A stretch of 64,000 nt of DNA from Acinetobacter colistiniresistens (GCF_024582815.1 NZ_CP102099.1:806001-870000), one strand, 5' to 3'; shown: positions 54,074 to 63,523, counted from the first letter of the stretch. Numbers and translations are program-made. The notes: generated from the letters alone by a model not told the origin.

Positions 54074-54799
54074 TTAGAAGTGGTATTTAATTAAAGCGCT
54101 GACGTTGTTTTCGTCACGGTTTTTCATACCGAATTTGTTATTCCAGACCGAGTGCTCTACACCTAAGTAGAGACGTGTATCTGGTGAAATATGTTTACCC
54201 AGATTCCATTTGTATTGCGTGGTCCAGTTCAATTCGCTGGCGTGATCTTTTTCGCCAGTCGACCAGTCGAGGAAGCCATCAACCAGAAAATCTTCATTTG
54301 ATACTTTAAATGGCAAAGCATAAGCGATGGTCATTTGATAGTCATCAGCAGTTTTTTCATTGTTGGCGCGATAGAAGTTGACATTCATATATTGAAAATA
54401 TGGCACTGCAAGATCGAAGCCGACACCATACAAGAAGTTATCAAAACTAGAGAAATCATCGTTATTGCTTTCCCAGGTGGTAGAGATCAATACATCTTTA
54501 ATTGGGCCAAACGCAAGTTTCTGACCTGAAATTTCACCTAGGCTTAAACGAGGAGAAAGCTCGAAATACGTGCTTTTATGATCATCGCTGCCGCGCATAC
54601 GATCCATAAAGAAAAATACATCGGCATATTTGACTTTTGCCGCATACTCAATGGTCAACGTTGTTTGTTTTTTATCAACAACTTCATAGTTTTCACCATA
54701 TAGTCCAGTCAAGCTAAAGTCTTGCCAAATCGGCTTTGCCTGCGCAAAAGTTGCTGTTGATCCTAATAAACATACCGCTGTAAGTTGCTTCAATTGCAT
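54074..54799 (-). CDS. Tsx-like nucleoside-specific outer membrane channel protein
   Basis: 241 residues with a signal ending AQA-K. The mature protein starts IWQDFSLTGLYGENYEV and has alternating strands such as ELSPRLSLGEISG, DGFLDWSTGEKDHASEL and a final aromatic residue (ALIKYHF), as in outer-membrane beta-barrels of the Tsx/OmpK family. Probably admits nucleosides. Own promoter; terminator at 54028. Confidence 0.82.
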   Translation of the reverse strand: MQLKQLTAVCLLGSTATFAQAKPIWQDFSLTGLYGENYEVVDKKQTTLTIEYAAKVKYADVFFFMDRMRGSDDHKSTYFELSPRLSLGEISGQKLAFGPIKDVLISTTWESNNDDFSSFDNFLYGVGFDLAVPYFQYMNVNFYRANNEKTADDYQMTIAYALPFKVSNEDFLVDGFLDWSTGEKDHASELNWTTQYKWNLGKHISPDTRLYLGVEHSVWNNKFGMKNRDENNVSALIKYHF

Positions 54800-55169
54800 T
54801 TAAAAAATCTCCCCCCAAAAAGGCGTGTAAAGCATACAAGGTATTAAGCAAAAATAAAGTCAAATTTGACCAAATGAACAAAAGAATTGTATATGGCAAA
54901 AGCGGGTAATTCAGGTGGTAAAAATAACGCTCTTTTTGCTGAAGATTTCATCAAAATGTCAAAAATCAGCTTGCATATTTGTGAGGAAAGACAGATATTG
55001 AAGTTATAGAAGATCTTCTTACATACTGAAAAGCAACAGATGCAAGCGAGGAGACAACAGGTATTTACATAATCAAAATATACAACTGCACTGAATGATC
55101 GCATGCTCAAAGCGTGCCAAATAAGAAAGTTTTGTAGCACCGTCTCACAGATAAGAGAGGAAGATATTT
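54800..55169. other. Intergenic region between the divergent Tsx-like and hpf genes
   Basis: AT-rich 370 bp with no supported gene. A GAAGATCTTC palindrome lies near 55010-55020. The strands leading to hpf contain GAGGAGA and AGAGAGGAAG; the latter is the ribosome binding site of hpf. A minus-strand frame at 54844-55140 is present but has no coding character. Confidence 0.4.
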
Positions 55170-55544
55170 ATGAATATTGAAATCCGTACAGATAAAAACA
55201 TTCAAGGTAGTGAACGCTTAATCAGTTATGTTCGTGCAGAACTTACACAAGAATTTCAGCGCTATAGCGAGCGTATTACACATTTTTCGGTTCATATTAG
55301 TGATGAGAACGGGGAGAAAACGGGCGATCATGACAAGCGTTGTATGATTGAGGCCCGTCCAGCAGGAATGAAACCTGTTGCAGTGACACATAAAGCAGCA
55401 AATATTGATAATTCGATTCATGGTGCGATTGATAAACTGAAACGTAGTTTGGAGCATCTCTATGAGAAAAAAGAGCATCACCGTGGTGGTTTACCCGAAT
55501 ATGTTGATGTCGATGATGATATAAAAGTAGATGATGAGGCCTAA
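55170..55544 (+). CDS. hpf: Ribosome hibernation promoting factor
   Basis: 124 residues, HPF/RaiA fold: MNIEIRTDKNIQGSERLISYV..., with the basic and acidic-rich helix AAIxNSIHGAIDKLKRSLEHLYEKK pattern. The last 25 residues are acidic (VDVDDDIKVDDEA). Binds the 30S decoding region to store ribosomes in stationary phase. A terminator follows at 55552. Unlike in many gamma-proteobacteria it is not next to rpoN. Confidence 0.85.
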   Translation: MNIEIRTDKNIQGSERLISYVRAELTQEFQRYSERITHFSVHISDENGEKTGDHDKRCMIEARPAGMKPVAVTHKAANIDNSIHGAIDKLKRSLEHLYEKKEHHRGGLPEYVDVDDDIKVDDEA

Positions 55545-55551
55545 GAGGCAA

Positions 55552-55589
55552 CGCATAAAAAAAGCCCTGTGTGGGGCTTTTTTTATGCG
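55552..55589 (+). terminator. Intrinsic terminator after hpf
   Basis: CGCATAAAAAAAGCCC / GGGGCTTTTTTTATGCG. Confidence 0.9.
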
Positions 55590-55687
55590 TGTATCAAATT
55601 TATACATGATTTTTTAGATGCTTTTATAAAATCCTGTCAGGATATTCGGCATAATAGACCCATTAAAAAATATTGTGAGAAATGGTC

Positions 55688-56233
55688 ATGTTAAATAAGC
55701 AGCAGCAGGCCTTGGTGCAAGCCATACAACAACTCGATTTAGACCAAGTGCGAGCTTTACTTGCTGAAGGACTTGATCCGAACTTTATTGACCCCGAACA
55801 AGGCCCTCCGGTTTCCATCATTTGTGATGGTTTATTTGTGTGGTGGGAACAAATCTGTGAGGCCTATGAAGCTGGAAAACCATTGAGCGAAAAAGAAAAG
55901 CAACAACAGCTACAAGTTTATTTAGACATTTTAGACGCGCTCATTCAAGCCAAAGCCAATTTACATTTATGGGACGCAGAAGAATTTTATGGTCCGCTTT
56001 GGGATGCAGCCAGTTCTGCCTGCGTACCTGTGGTCCAACGTTTACTTGATGAAAAAGTAGATCCGAATACCCGTGATGAAGAAGGTCTCACCGTTTTATC
56101 ATCGATCAGTCAATTATTTTTTGATTGCGAATTTGATGAAATTGATTGGTCTGAATCATTGCAGGAAGAGCGTGCAACATTGGAGTTGCTACGTCAACAT
56201 GGTGCAAAAATGTCAAAAGAGCTCAGCGCATAA
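55688..56233 (+). CDS. Ankyrin-repeat protein
   Basis: 181 residues from the ATG at 55688 (an ATG at 55682 is in frame; GAGA spacing favours 55688). No signal. Ankyrin-like units at about 4-30 (QQALVQAIQQLDLDQVRALL) and at 110-140 (PLWDAASSACVPVVQRLLDE, VDPNTRDEEGLTVLSS). A cytoplasmic protein-interaction role is likely; partner unknown. Followed by an exported protein gene after 31 bp. Confidence 0.78.
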   Translation: MLNKQQQALVQAIQQLDLDQVRALLAEGLDPNFIDPEQGPPVSIICDGLFVWWEQICEAYEAGKPLSEKEKQQQLQVYLDILDALIQAKANLHLWDAEEFYGPLWDAASSACVPVVQRLLDEKVDPNTRDEEGLTVLSSISQLFFDCEFDEIDWSESLQEERATLELLRQHGAKMSKELSA

Positions 56234-56264
56234 GCTAAGCCAGCAAAATACAAAGAGGAATATG

Positions 56265-57032
56265 ATGAAAACATTTCAAACATTGAGCTTGGTTACAGCA
56301 TCGATGCTGGCAAGTACGGCTTTTGCGGCTGACTTTTCTTTTGATCGTCCTGGTTCGGGGATCAGTACGGGGATTACCCCTGTAGGGCAGTTAGCTTGGG
56401 AGCAGGGTTTGCCAACCGTCAGCTATCATGAGGGGAGTACCAATGGGGTCAAAGACAAGACCTTAACCTTGAATGGTGACATGTTATTGCGTACTGGTTT
56501 AGCAGATGGCCTGGAATTGCAACTCGGTTGGCAAGGGCCTGTTTGGCAGCAATACAAACGTGCAGGGACGACTAAAGAAAGCAATGGTTTAGGCGACGTC
56601 AGCATTGGTTTGAAAAAAGCGATTGATTTAAAAGATGATCGTTTATCGATGGCATTATTGGCTAAAGCGATTATTGCAACGGGCAATGATGAATTCACGG
56701 CCCATGATGATATCTATAGCTTGACTTCAGCTGTGTCATATAAGTTCAGTGATTTAATTGATACCTCGATTACTATGCGTTATGAAGCGCAGAACAGTAA
56801 TTGGGCGGTGACTGCAATTCCAACCATTGGCTATAAAATTGCCGGGAAATTATCGGGCTATTCTAAATTCGTTTACCACAAAGCAGAGAGCCAAGACTAT
56901 GAATATGGTCTCGGTACGGGCCTGATTTATGCCTTGAATAACCGTATGCAATTGGATGCCAGTGTTGGAGTGGATCTCAATGGAGATCGAAAAGGCTATA
57001 ACGGTGGCTTCGGCGTATCGGTTTTATTCTAA
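56265..57032 (+). CDS. Exported outer-membrane transporter-like protein (PF13557-type)
   Basis: 255 residues from the ATG at 56265 (AGAGGA 5 nt upstream; the tandem ATG at 56262 is too close). A signal ends near AFA-A. Mature start DFSFDRPGSGISTGITPVGQ and strand-rich repeats ending in GVSVLF match the MetA-pathway/phenol-degradation 'transporter' family, probably a small beta-barrel. Substrate unknown. Followed by dsbD. Confidence 0.75.
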   Translation: MKTFQTLSLVTASMLASTAFAADFSFDRPGSGISTGITPVGQLAWEQGLPTVSYHEGSTNGVKDKTLTLNGDMLLRTGLADGLELQLGWQGPVWQQYKRAGTTKESNGLGDVSIGLKKAIDLKDDRLSMALLAKAIIATGNDEFTAHDDIYSLTSAVSYKFSDLIDTSITMRYEAQNSNWAVTAIPTIGYKIAGKLSGYSKFVYHKAESQDYEYGLGTGLIYALNNRMQLDASVGVDLNGDRKGYNGGFGVSVLF

Positions 57033-57111
57033 CCATAATACTCCTGAATTCTCTTAAATTCACTTCTGCATAAGTGGCAGGGAGACTCAGGAGAATAACA
57101 GTGAGATCATC

Positions 57112-58962
57112 ATGAAAATGTCTGTTCAAGGTGGGCATCGTTTCCCGCTGATGCGTTGGTTCATAGGAACCATTTTGCTGTTATGCGGGGTTTTGACTTA
57201 CGCGCAAGCGAATTCATCAACAGCTTTGCTGAGCCCTGAACAGGCATTTGCATTTACAGTTGAATCGACGCAGTCGAATCAGGCCCGTTTACATTGGTCT
57301 ATTCAGCCCAATTATTATCTGTATCAGCATAAATTTGAAGTACAACAAGGCAATCAGCCACTTGTATTAACATTGCCTAAAGCGGTCGAACAGTATGATG
57401 AGAACTATGGTCATAGCCAAGTCTATTATCAACAAGCTGAGTTTAGCATTCCGACTCAGGCATCACAGCATTATCGGGTGACTTGGCAAGGCTGTGCCAA
57501 AGACCGGATTTGTTATCCTCCGCAAAATATTGAATTCCAGACCGATGCCGATGGCCTGGTTAGTGTTCAGAATGTCAGTGCAAATACTAAAAAAAGCTTT
57601 TTAGATGCGGCTCGCTCATCGAGCGCCTTAACTGTTCAAGCAGCAAGCAATGATGACATGCAAGCCGAGCCAACTGCACAAAGCTCAAATTCAAATCATT
57701 CGGCTGGTATGGCACAAGACCAAAAATGGTCCAGTGCACTTGAACAGCACTCCTTGGCCTATAGTCTTTTACTGTTCTTGGGCTTAGGGATTTTATTGGC
57801 TTTTACCCCATGTTCCTTACCAATGTTACCCATTTTGACCTCCTTGATTGTACGAGACAATAAAGGGGTGAAAGCATGGTCGATTGCACTCACTTTTGTG
57901 GTGAGTATGGCTTTGGTCTACGCCGTATTGGGCTTGATTGCATCGGCAGCAGGACTAAATTTTCAGCGTTGGTTACAACAACCTGCCACCTTGATTGCGT
58001 TTAGCTTATTGTTCGTGGTATTTGCGCTTAATTTATTTGGCTTGTTTGAGTTAAAACTGCCACAGAACTGGGTCAATCGACTCGATCAGATGCAATCCAA
58101 CCAAAAAGGTGGCACCTTGGTGGGTGCCAGTGTCATGGGCATGATTTCAGCCCTGTTGGTGGGGCCCTGTATGACTGCACCTTTGGCAGGAGTGTTACTG
58201 TTTATCTCGCAAACGCAGAACCAATGGCAAGGCGCGCTGTTGCTGTTTACACTGGGTTTTGGTATGGGAATTCCCTTGCTGCTCGCCAGTGTATTGGGAG
58301 CAAAAGCCTTACCCAAAGCTGGCGACTGGATGAATCAAATCAAGGTGATTTTTGCCTTTTTGATGTTGGCATTGAGCATTTATTTTATTCGTCCCTTATT
58401 GCCCGAACTGGCGATTCAGGTTCTGAGCCTGATGCTCGGTTTGGCCTTTATTGTTTATGCGGCGTATCGTCTATTTGGACAGAAATCTAAATTGCAATGG
58501 CTGTATGCAGTGTTGCTGATTTTAGCGATTCCAGCATTGGCGTTTAACCAATACCAACATATTCAAAATCTCAGCTCGGTTCAGGCAGATAAATTGGCGG
58601 ATTGGCATGTAGCACAGACGGCAACTGAATTTCAGCAAATCCTTGCTCATGCGCCTAAAGATCGTGGCATTGTGATCGATGTCTATGCGGACTGGTGTGT
58701 GGCATGTCAGCCGATTGAGCACCGCATTTTAAAAGATGCAGAGGTACAACAAGCGTTATCGGGCTATTATCTGGTTAAACTGGATTTAAGCCACTACGAT
58801 GCATCACATCAAGCCTTGTTGGCACAGTGGGATATTTTAGGACCACCCACTTATTTATTTTTAGATCAGCAACAACAAGAAATTCGCTCGCTACGCTTAA
58901 CTGGTGCATTCCAGAAAGCTGAGCTATTACAGCAACTGGCTTTCTTTAAAGGGAAACAATAA
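57112..58962 (+). CDS. dsbD: Thiol:disulfide interchange protein DsbD
   Basis: 616 residues in three parts. A periplasmic alpha domain carries Cys in WQGCAKDRICYPP. A membrane domain of 8 helices has TPCSLPMLPIL and VGPCMTAPLAG. A C-terminal thioredoxin domain has WCVACQP. It moves electrons from cytoplasmic thioredoxin to periplasmic DsbC/DsbG. The GST gene follows after 2 bp. Confidence 0.95.
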   Translation: MKMSVQGGHRFPLMRWFIGTILLLCGVLTYAQANSSTALLSPEQAFAFTVESTQSNQARLHWSIQPNYYLYQHKFEVQQGNQPLVLTLPKAVEQYDENYGHSQVYYQQAEFSIPTQASQHYRVTWQGCAKDRICYPPQNIEFQTDADGLVSVQNVSANTKKSFLDAARSSSALTVQAASNDDMQAEPTAQSSNSNHSAGMAQDQKWSSALEQHSLAYSLLLFLGLGILLAFTPCSLPMLPILTSLIVRDNKGVKAWSIALTFVVSMALVYAVLGLIASAAGLNFQRWLQQPATLIAFSLLFVVFALNLFGLFELKLPQNWVNRLDQMQSNQKGGTLVGASVMGMISALLVGPCMTAPLAGVLLFISQTQNQWQGALLLFTLGFGMGIPLLLASVLGAKALPKAGDWMNQIKVIFAFLMLALSIYFIRPLLPELAIQVLSLMLGLAFIVYAAYRLFGQKSKLQWLYAVLLILAIPALAFNQYQHIQNLSSVQADKLADWHVAQTATEFQQILAHAPKDRGIVIDVYADWCVACQPIEHRILKDAEVQQALSGYYLVKLDLSHYDASHQALLAQWDILGPPTYLFLDQQQQEIRSLRLTGAFQKAELLQQLAFFKGKQ

Positions 58963-58964
58963 CA

Positions 58965-59666
58965 ATGTATCAGCTCTTTATTGGTAATAAAAACTATTCA
59001 ACCTGGTCGATGCGTCCGTGGATTTTATTCACACAAGCGGGGATTTCCTTTCAGGAGCATGTGATTCAGTTCGATAGCTTTGAAGCAGATAGTCAATTTA
59101 AAACAGAGATTTTAAAGCTGAACCCGACAGGCAAAGTTCCTGCATTGCTGAATGGTGAGCTTATGGTGTGGGACAGTCTGGCGATTTGTGAATATATTGC
59201 CGAGCAGCATCCTGAACTTGACCTGTGGCCACAAGAAAAAGCCTTACGTGCACGGGCGCGTTGTATCAGTGCAGAAATGCATAGTAGCTTTCAAAGCTTA
59301 CGCAATTTGTGTCCGATGAATGTAGAAGCTGATCTGACGCATATCGGCAAACAGCTTTGGGCAGAACATGCGCAGTTGCGCACCGATGTGGCGCGGATTG
59401 ACCAGATCTGGTCACAACGTCCGAATGCAGACGGTTTTTTATGTGGTGATGCGTTTAGTATCGCAGATGCCTTTTATGCACCTGTGGTGATGCGTTTTGA
59501 ATGTTATCAACTGCCACTTTCCGCATCTAGCCAAGCCTATGCGCAAAAAATCTTGTCTTTGGCATCAGTACAGCAATGGATTGCAGAAGCCAAACAAGAA
59601 CAGATGTTCGTGCCTTTTGATGAGCCCTATCGTCAACACCGTGAAGAATTTTTGAAAGGTGAATAG
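58965..59666 (+). CDS. Glutathione S-transferase family protein
   Basis: 233 residues: N-terminal thioredoxin-like domain (NKNYSTWSMRPWILFTQAGI, with SxW/Ser near the GSH-binding start, LNPTGKVPAL, WDSLAICEYIAE) and all-helical C-terminal domain. Co-transcribed with dsbD; both act on thiols, though one is membrane and one cytoplasmic. Substrate unknown. Confidence 0.88.
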   Translation: MYQLFIGNKNYSTWSMRPWILFTQAGISFQEHVIQFDSFEADSQFKTEILKLNPTGKVPALLNGELMVWDSLAICEYIAEQHPELDLWPQEKALRARARCISAEMHSSFQSLRNLCPMNVEADLTHIGKQLWAEHAQLRTDVARIDQIWSQRPNADGFLCGDAFSIADAFYAPVVMRFECYQLPLSASSQAYAQKILSLASVQQWIAEAKQEQMFVPFDEPYRQHREEFLKGE

Positions 59667-59704
59667 CGCTTGGACCATAAAGGCGTAGCAAAGCCTTCAT
59701 GCTG

Positions 59705-60898
59705 TTAACTGCTGATCAGATCCGTAAAAATTCTCACCTGATTGCGGCCAGCGGCTTTGACCGCATACAGCGCCTGATCGGCTTGGCTGATAATCAGGTG
59801 AGGTGCATCGGCACTGAGTGAACTGCTGATGCCAAAACTGGCGCTGATGACAAATTGCTGTTTTTGCTCGGTGATAAAATCTAGCTGTGTTATTGCAAGA
59901 CGACAACGTTCTGCCACATTGTGTGCTTGTGCCGTGGTGGTGTTGGGCAGTATCAGAATGAATTCTTCTCCGCCAAAACGACCAATTACATCTTGATCAC
60001 GCAGATTATGGGTGAGACATCTGGCCACTTGCACCAAGACTTGATCCCCCATGCTGTGGCCGAAGTGATCATTAATACTTTTAAAATGATCCAGATCGAG
60101 CAGGATAATTGAATATAAGGGATCAGGCTGCTGATGTAATTTCTCTAAATAGCTGTCGATACTGCGTCGATTGAACACATTGGTTAACGGATCCAGACGG
60201 CTGAGGATCTGAATGGTCATTTCCCGTTTTCGCCATTGTGTCAGCAAAATTTCAAACAGAAACAAACAGGCCAACATGATCGGCAATAAGAAAAACATCA
60301 TGCTACCGACCCAAAACGGGTGCATGGGAACTTGATTAAGATGTTGCATGTTAAACAGCGGTGCGTAGCTTAGAACCCCAATCATGCTTAAATAATTACA
60401 GAACAGTAGCGCCAGTGTTGCTGGAATGAGCGCACAATACACCATTCTACGGTCAAACAGTACTAAGCCCACACCCACAACACTGACATAACCCACCATT
60501 GTTGCCGGACTAAAGCTTCCGACTAAATAGCTGTTATGGCAGAGCATCGCAGTAAAAATCTGTACGCTGAGAATTGGTAAAAAGCTTTGTGCCCAAAGTT
60601 GTTCTCTAAAAATATGGCAAGGAATGATCAGCAACAACAGAATGCCCAGCATAAGCAGACTGGTCGATAATTGCGAACGTACCAGATTCAAATGTACCCA
60701 TTCTGAATACTGTGGATTGAGCAAGACAAAAATGTCCCAGCTGATCCAGAACAGATTCATAAAAGCGGCAAGTATCAGTAATAAAATACTTTTTTTGAGT
60801 ATGGTCCAATTGACGACAATATGATGTTCCCAAGAAAGCCGAAAGCCCCATCTTTTTGTGTCAGTTGACCGATTAAAACGAATCTTGACCATTGGCAT
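59705..60898 (-). CDS. Diguanylate cyclase with membrane sensor
   Basis: 397 residues: six or so membrane helices (about 35-220), then a GGDEF domain with active-site GGEEF in GRFGGEEFILILPN. An RxxD inhibitory site (RDQD) lies five residues before it, so product inhibition by cyclic di-GMP is expected. DPLTNVFNRRSIDSYL and DLDHFKSINDHFGHSMGDQV are intact. Likely makes cyclic di-GMP; the input signal is unknown. Confidence 0.92.
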   Translation of the reverse strand: MPMVKIRFNRSTDTKRWGFRLSWEHHIVVNWTILKKSILLLILAAFMNLFWISWDIFVLLNPQYSEWVHLNLVRSQLSTSLLMLGILLLLIIPCHIFREQLWAQSFLPILSVQIFTAMLCHNSYLVGSFSPATMVGYVSVVGVGLVLFDRRMVYCALIPATLALLFCNYLSMIGVLSYAPLFNMQHLNQVPMHPFWVGSMMFFLLPIMLACLFLFEILLTQWRKREMTIQILSRLDPLTNVFNRRSIDSYLEKLHQQPDPLYSIILLDLDHFKSINDHFGHSMGDQVLVQVARCLTHNLRDQDVIGRFGGEEFILILPNTTTAQAHNVAERCRLAITQLDFITEQKQQFVISASFGISSSLSADAPHLIISQADQALYAVKAAGRNQVRIFTDLISS

Positions 60899-61119
60899 GC
60901 ATCCTTTTATGCAATGAGATTCCCAGCAACTGTAGATTTGTCCTCAAAATATCGAACAATGATTATTGAAATAACAATAGCATCTTTAGAATGAGAAAAA
61001 AGTCGGGTGGTCAGGTTTTAGTGCAAATCAGGACGGGAAAAATGCCTCAAAAAATAGGCTATGATCTAAATATCCAATCATTTTTATTTTCTAATGACAA
61101 AATTGAATTAACAGTGACA

Positions 61120-61145
61120 ATGGTCAGACATAGCTGACCATTTTT
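61120..61145. terminator. Hairpin downstream of the HSL-type hydrolase
   Basis: ATGGTCAG / CTGACCAT with TTTTT on the + strand side. The T-run faces the + strand, while the nearest gene end is on the - strand; the reason is not clear. The remaining 60899-61119 shows only a 31-codon open frame from 61043. Confidence 0.5.
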
Positions 61146-61163
61146 CACACGATTTTATTTTAA

Positions 61164-62075
61164 TCAATCCCGATCAAGTGCATGAGCAAATTCAGCAATA
61201 TCAGCCAGAGCCTGTTTTGCTTCAGGGAACCATGCATTAAACATCTGGAAGTTATGCCACATGCCCGTATACAGTTTGAAGCTGACATCGACATCGGCTT
61301 GCACGGCTTTTTCTCTAAAGCGTTTTGAATCATCTAATAGGATTTCTTTAGAGCCGACTTGCACCAAAGTGGGCGGCAGTCCTGTTAAATCATCAAAGAG
61401 TGGTGAAACACGTGGATCATCGGCTTGGATACTATCCGTCAGATAATGATTGATGCCGGCTTGCAAGGCTTCGATTGACAGCAGTGCATCATGTTTCTGG
61501 TTAAAACGTAGCGATTCGCTGGTCAAGGTCAGATCAAGATAAGGTGACATTAGAATCAGGCCACTTGGCATCAACCCTGGCTGCTGTTTGAGACGTAAAC
61601 ATAAGGCCAAAGCCAGATTGGCACCACAAGAATCACCTGAAATAATAATATCTTTTGGTTTAATGCCTTGTACCAGCAAGGCTTGATAAACATCAAAAAT
61701 CGCATCAATGGCTTCAGGAAAGGGATGCTCGGGCGCAAGAGGATAATCAACATGAATGACTTGCATCTGGGTACGTGCGGCGATATCGGTCATCAAGGCA
61801 CGATGGGTATTTAAACTCCCTAAGAAGAACGCGCCGCCATGGATATGGAAAATCAGCTGAGTTGCCGTAGCTTGCGCCTTAATTTCCTCACCGCGTACAC
61901 CTGCCAGACGTATTGAACGGATTTGTACCGTCGGATCGTGTGGAAATACGCGACACAGTTGATCCAGAAGAGGACGTAAAGCATTGGGAGCCAAGTTAAA
62001 TTGACTTGGTGTCCGGATTGCCGCTTTAAGTAGAGATTCAGTAAAATAATATTTCCAAACAGTAGCAAGTTTCAT
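61164..62075 (-). CDS. Alpha/beta hydrolase, hormone-sensitive-lipase (type IV) family
   Basis: 303 residues. Oxyanion motif HGGAFFLG, nucleophile elbow GDSCGANLA, and late D and H (TLVQVGSKEILLDDSK; GMWHNFQMF). Cytoplasmic esterase for short acyl esters is likely. Single gene. Confidence 0.9.
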   Translation of the reverse strand: MKLATVWKYYFTESLLKAAIRTPSQFNLAPNALRPLLDQLCRVFPHDPTVQIRSIRLAGVRGEEIKAQATATQLIFHIHGGAFFLGSLNTHRALMTDIAARTQMQVIHVDYPLAPEHPFPEAIDAIFDVYQALLVQGIKPKDIIISGDSCGANLALALCLRLKQQPGLMPSGLILMSPYLDLTLTSESLRFNQKHDALLSIEALQAGINHYLTDSIQADDPRVSPLFDDLTGLPPTLVQVGSKEILLDDSKRFREKAVQADVDVSFKLYTGMWHNFQMFNAWFPEAKQALADIAEFAHALDRD

Positions 62076-62280
62076 AATTTTTCCATATTGTTAGATCAGT
62101 ATCGGAATAAGAATATTCTTGAAGATAAGCGATGCCTAAGCGTTACGATAAAAACTGAAAAAATTGTGCGCTACGTCACCCTTACTCAGGTTATACCAAA
62201 TAGTCATAATCAAGAATTGCAATATTGATCGAAGTTCTCAATACTCTGAGTTTGAAAGACCCCTTAAGGATATTACAAAA

Positions 62281-62718
62281 ATGAAGAAAATTGCTTTAGC
62301 ATTTGGATTGCTTGGTTTAACAACTTTTGCCAATGCGGCAGATGCGCTGAACGGCAGTGTTTGGCAGACGATTGATGATGAAACAAAGCAGCCAAAGGCA
62401 ATCGTGAAATTTACGGAACAAAAGGATGGAACACTGACTGCATCTATTCAAAAATATTTAGTTGCAGATCAGGAAAATGCCTGCTCTAAATGTGAAGGAA
62501 CCTATCACAATAAGCCATTGAAAGGTTTAACCATTGTACATGGTCTTAAAAATGTCGGCGGGACAAGCTATGACAATGGTTCGATTATTGATCCTAAAAA
62601 CGGTAAAACCTATCGATTAAAGGCTGAAATCCTAGAAGGTGGCAAGAAGCTGAAATTACGTGGCTATATTGGTGTTGCGGCTTTAGGTCGTAACCAGACT
62701 TGGATTCGCACCAACTAA
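62281..62718 (+). CDS. DUF2147-domain exported protein (second of two)
   Basis: 145 residues from the ATG at 62281; signal MKKIALAFGLLGLTTFANA-A. DUF2147 core with LNGSVWQTIDDETKQ and CSKCEGTYHNKPLKG, ending ALGRNQTWIRTN. Paralog of 19848-20315, with both Cys in the same place. Terminator at 62729. Confidence 0.85.
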   Translation: MKKIALAFGLLGLTTFANAADALNGSVWQTIDDETKQPKAIVKFTEQKDGTLTASIQKYLVADQENACSKCEGTYHNKPLKGLTIVHGLKNVGGTSYDNGSIIDPKNGKTYRLKAEILEGGKKLKLRGYIGVAALGRNQTWIRTN

Positions 62719-62728
62719 GCAAGATTGA

Positions 62729-62768
62729 ATAATAAAAAACCGAGTCGTGAGACTCGGTTTTTTATTAT
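62729..62768. terminator. Bidirectional terminator
   Basis: AATAATAAAAAACCGAGTC-GTGA-GACTCGGTTTTTTATTATT between convergent genes. Confidence 0.92.
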
Positions 62769-62781
62769 TGTAAGATGGTGT

Positions 62782-63132
62782 TTAGGCAGATAAATCCTGA
62801 TAGACGACTTCATCAAAGCCAATCACAAAACCTTGTGGTGTTTGCAGCACTGGGCGCTTGATCAGGCTAGGCTGCGCGATCAGGGTTTCAATCAGGTTCT
62901 GCTCATTACTGGTCGCATGTGTTTGCTGATCTGCGCTTAATTTGCGCCAAGTAGTGCCTTTTTTATTCAGTACTTTGTCTGCACCGATCTCTTTCAGCCA
63001 AATCGCCAAAGTTTCTGCATCAATACCTTGTTTTTTGTAATCATGAAATTCGTAATTGATACCTTTGGCTTGTAATGCATCAAAGGCTTTCTTCATCGAA
63101 TTACAATTTTTAATGCCATAAATTTTAAACAT
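62782..63132 (-). CDS. ArsC/Spx-family protein (YffB-like)
   Basis: 116 residues from the ATG at 63132 (MFKIYGIKNCNSMKKAFDAL), matching the YffB length; the open frame upstream to 63291 has no family similarity. KNCNSMKKAF carries the single N-terminal Cys of the family and the C-terminal LIKRPVLQTPQGFVIGFDE is typical. YffB-type members are glutathione-dependent thiol reductases of uncertain role rather than true arsenate reductases. Confidence 0.85.
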   Translation of the reverse strand: MFKIYGIKNCNSMKKAFDALQAKGINYEFHDYKKQGIDAETLAIWLKEIGADKVLNKKGTTWRKLSADQQTHATSNEQNLIETLIAQPSLIKRPVLQTPQGFVIGFDEVVYQDLSA

Positions 63133-63311
63133 GTGAAAAACCATAGAAAACAATAAAAGAGATGGCTCAAAGCCTAACGTAAAAGTAGGGGAGTGTACCA
63201 GTTGAAATTTTTGATTAGGTTGATCGGCCCTGATTATGAAATAGAAATGATAATATGCTTTGATTACACATGCTTCAGACAGGTCAAACAAAGAAAACGA
63301 AGTTCTAGAAA

Positions 63312-63464
63312 AGAGAAAACCCGCATATAATCTTCCTGATTATGCGGGTCTCATTTCAACGTCCATTGTCTCATCCATGCAAATAAACTTAATCTAAGTT
63401 TATTTTATCTTCCTACGGCTTCCTATCCCTTTTTGGTCATCCTGACCGCTTCCTTGTGCCGTGA
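63312..63464 (-). ncRNA. Candidate CsrB/RsmZ-like regulatory RNA, third copy
   Basis: On the - strand, eight GGA motifs (TCC on + at 63334, 63362, 63374, 63411, 63421, 63426, 63440, 63451) lie in about 150 nt. GGTCA-GGA-TGACC (63435-63447) is a perfect hairpin with GGA as its loop. The terminator (CCCGCATA/TATGCGGG, 63320-63348, followed by TTTT) has AGGAA in its loop. A -10-like TATAGC is at 63471-63466. A CTTACA half-site (63523-63518) ends 46 bp before it; at sRNAs 1 and 2 the gap is 44 bp. The left half of the box is not conserved. Confidence 0.55.
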
Positions 63465-63517
63465 AGCTATAATGCCGTTCTAGCTGTGAAATAAAAATAT
63501 ACAAAAGCGACAAGTTC

Positions 63518-63523
63518 TGTAAG
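63518..63523 (-). promoter_or_regulatory. GacA-box right half-site upstream of the third sRNA candidate
   Basis: CTTACA read on the - strand, 46 bp before the predicted -10, like the complete elements of sRNAs 1 and 2. Only the right half is matched. Confidence 0.35.

Noticed and set aside
54844..55140. 98-codon frame on the - strand in the hpf upstream region
   Set aside because: Low-complexity hydrophobic and Cys-rich translation with no ribosome binding site.
61043..61138. 31-codon frame between the diguanylate cyclase and the hydrolase
   Set aside because: Weak start site and it runs into the hairpin at 61120; no similarity recognised.
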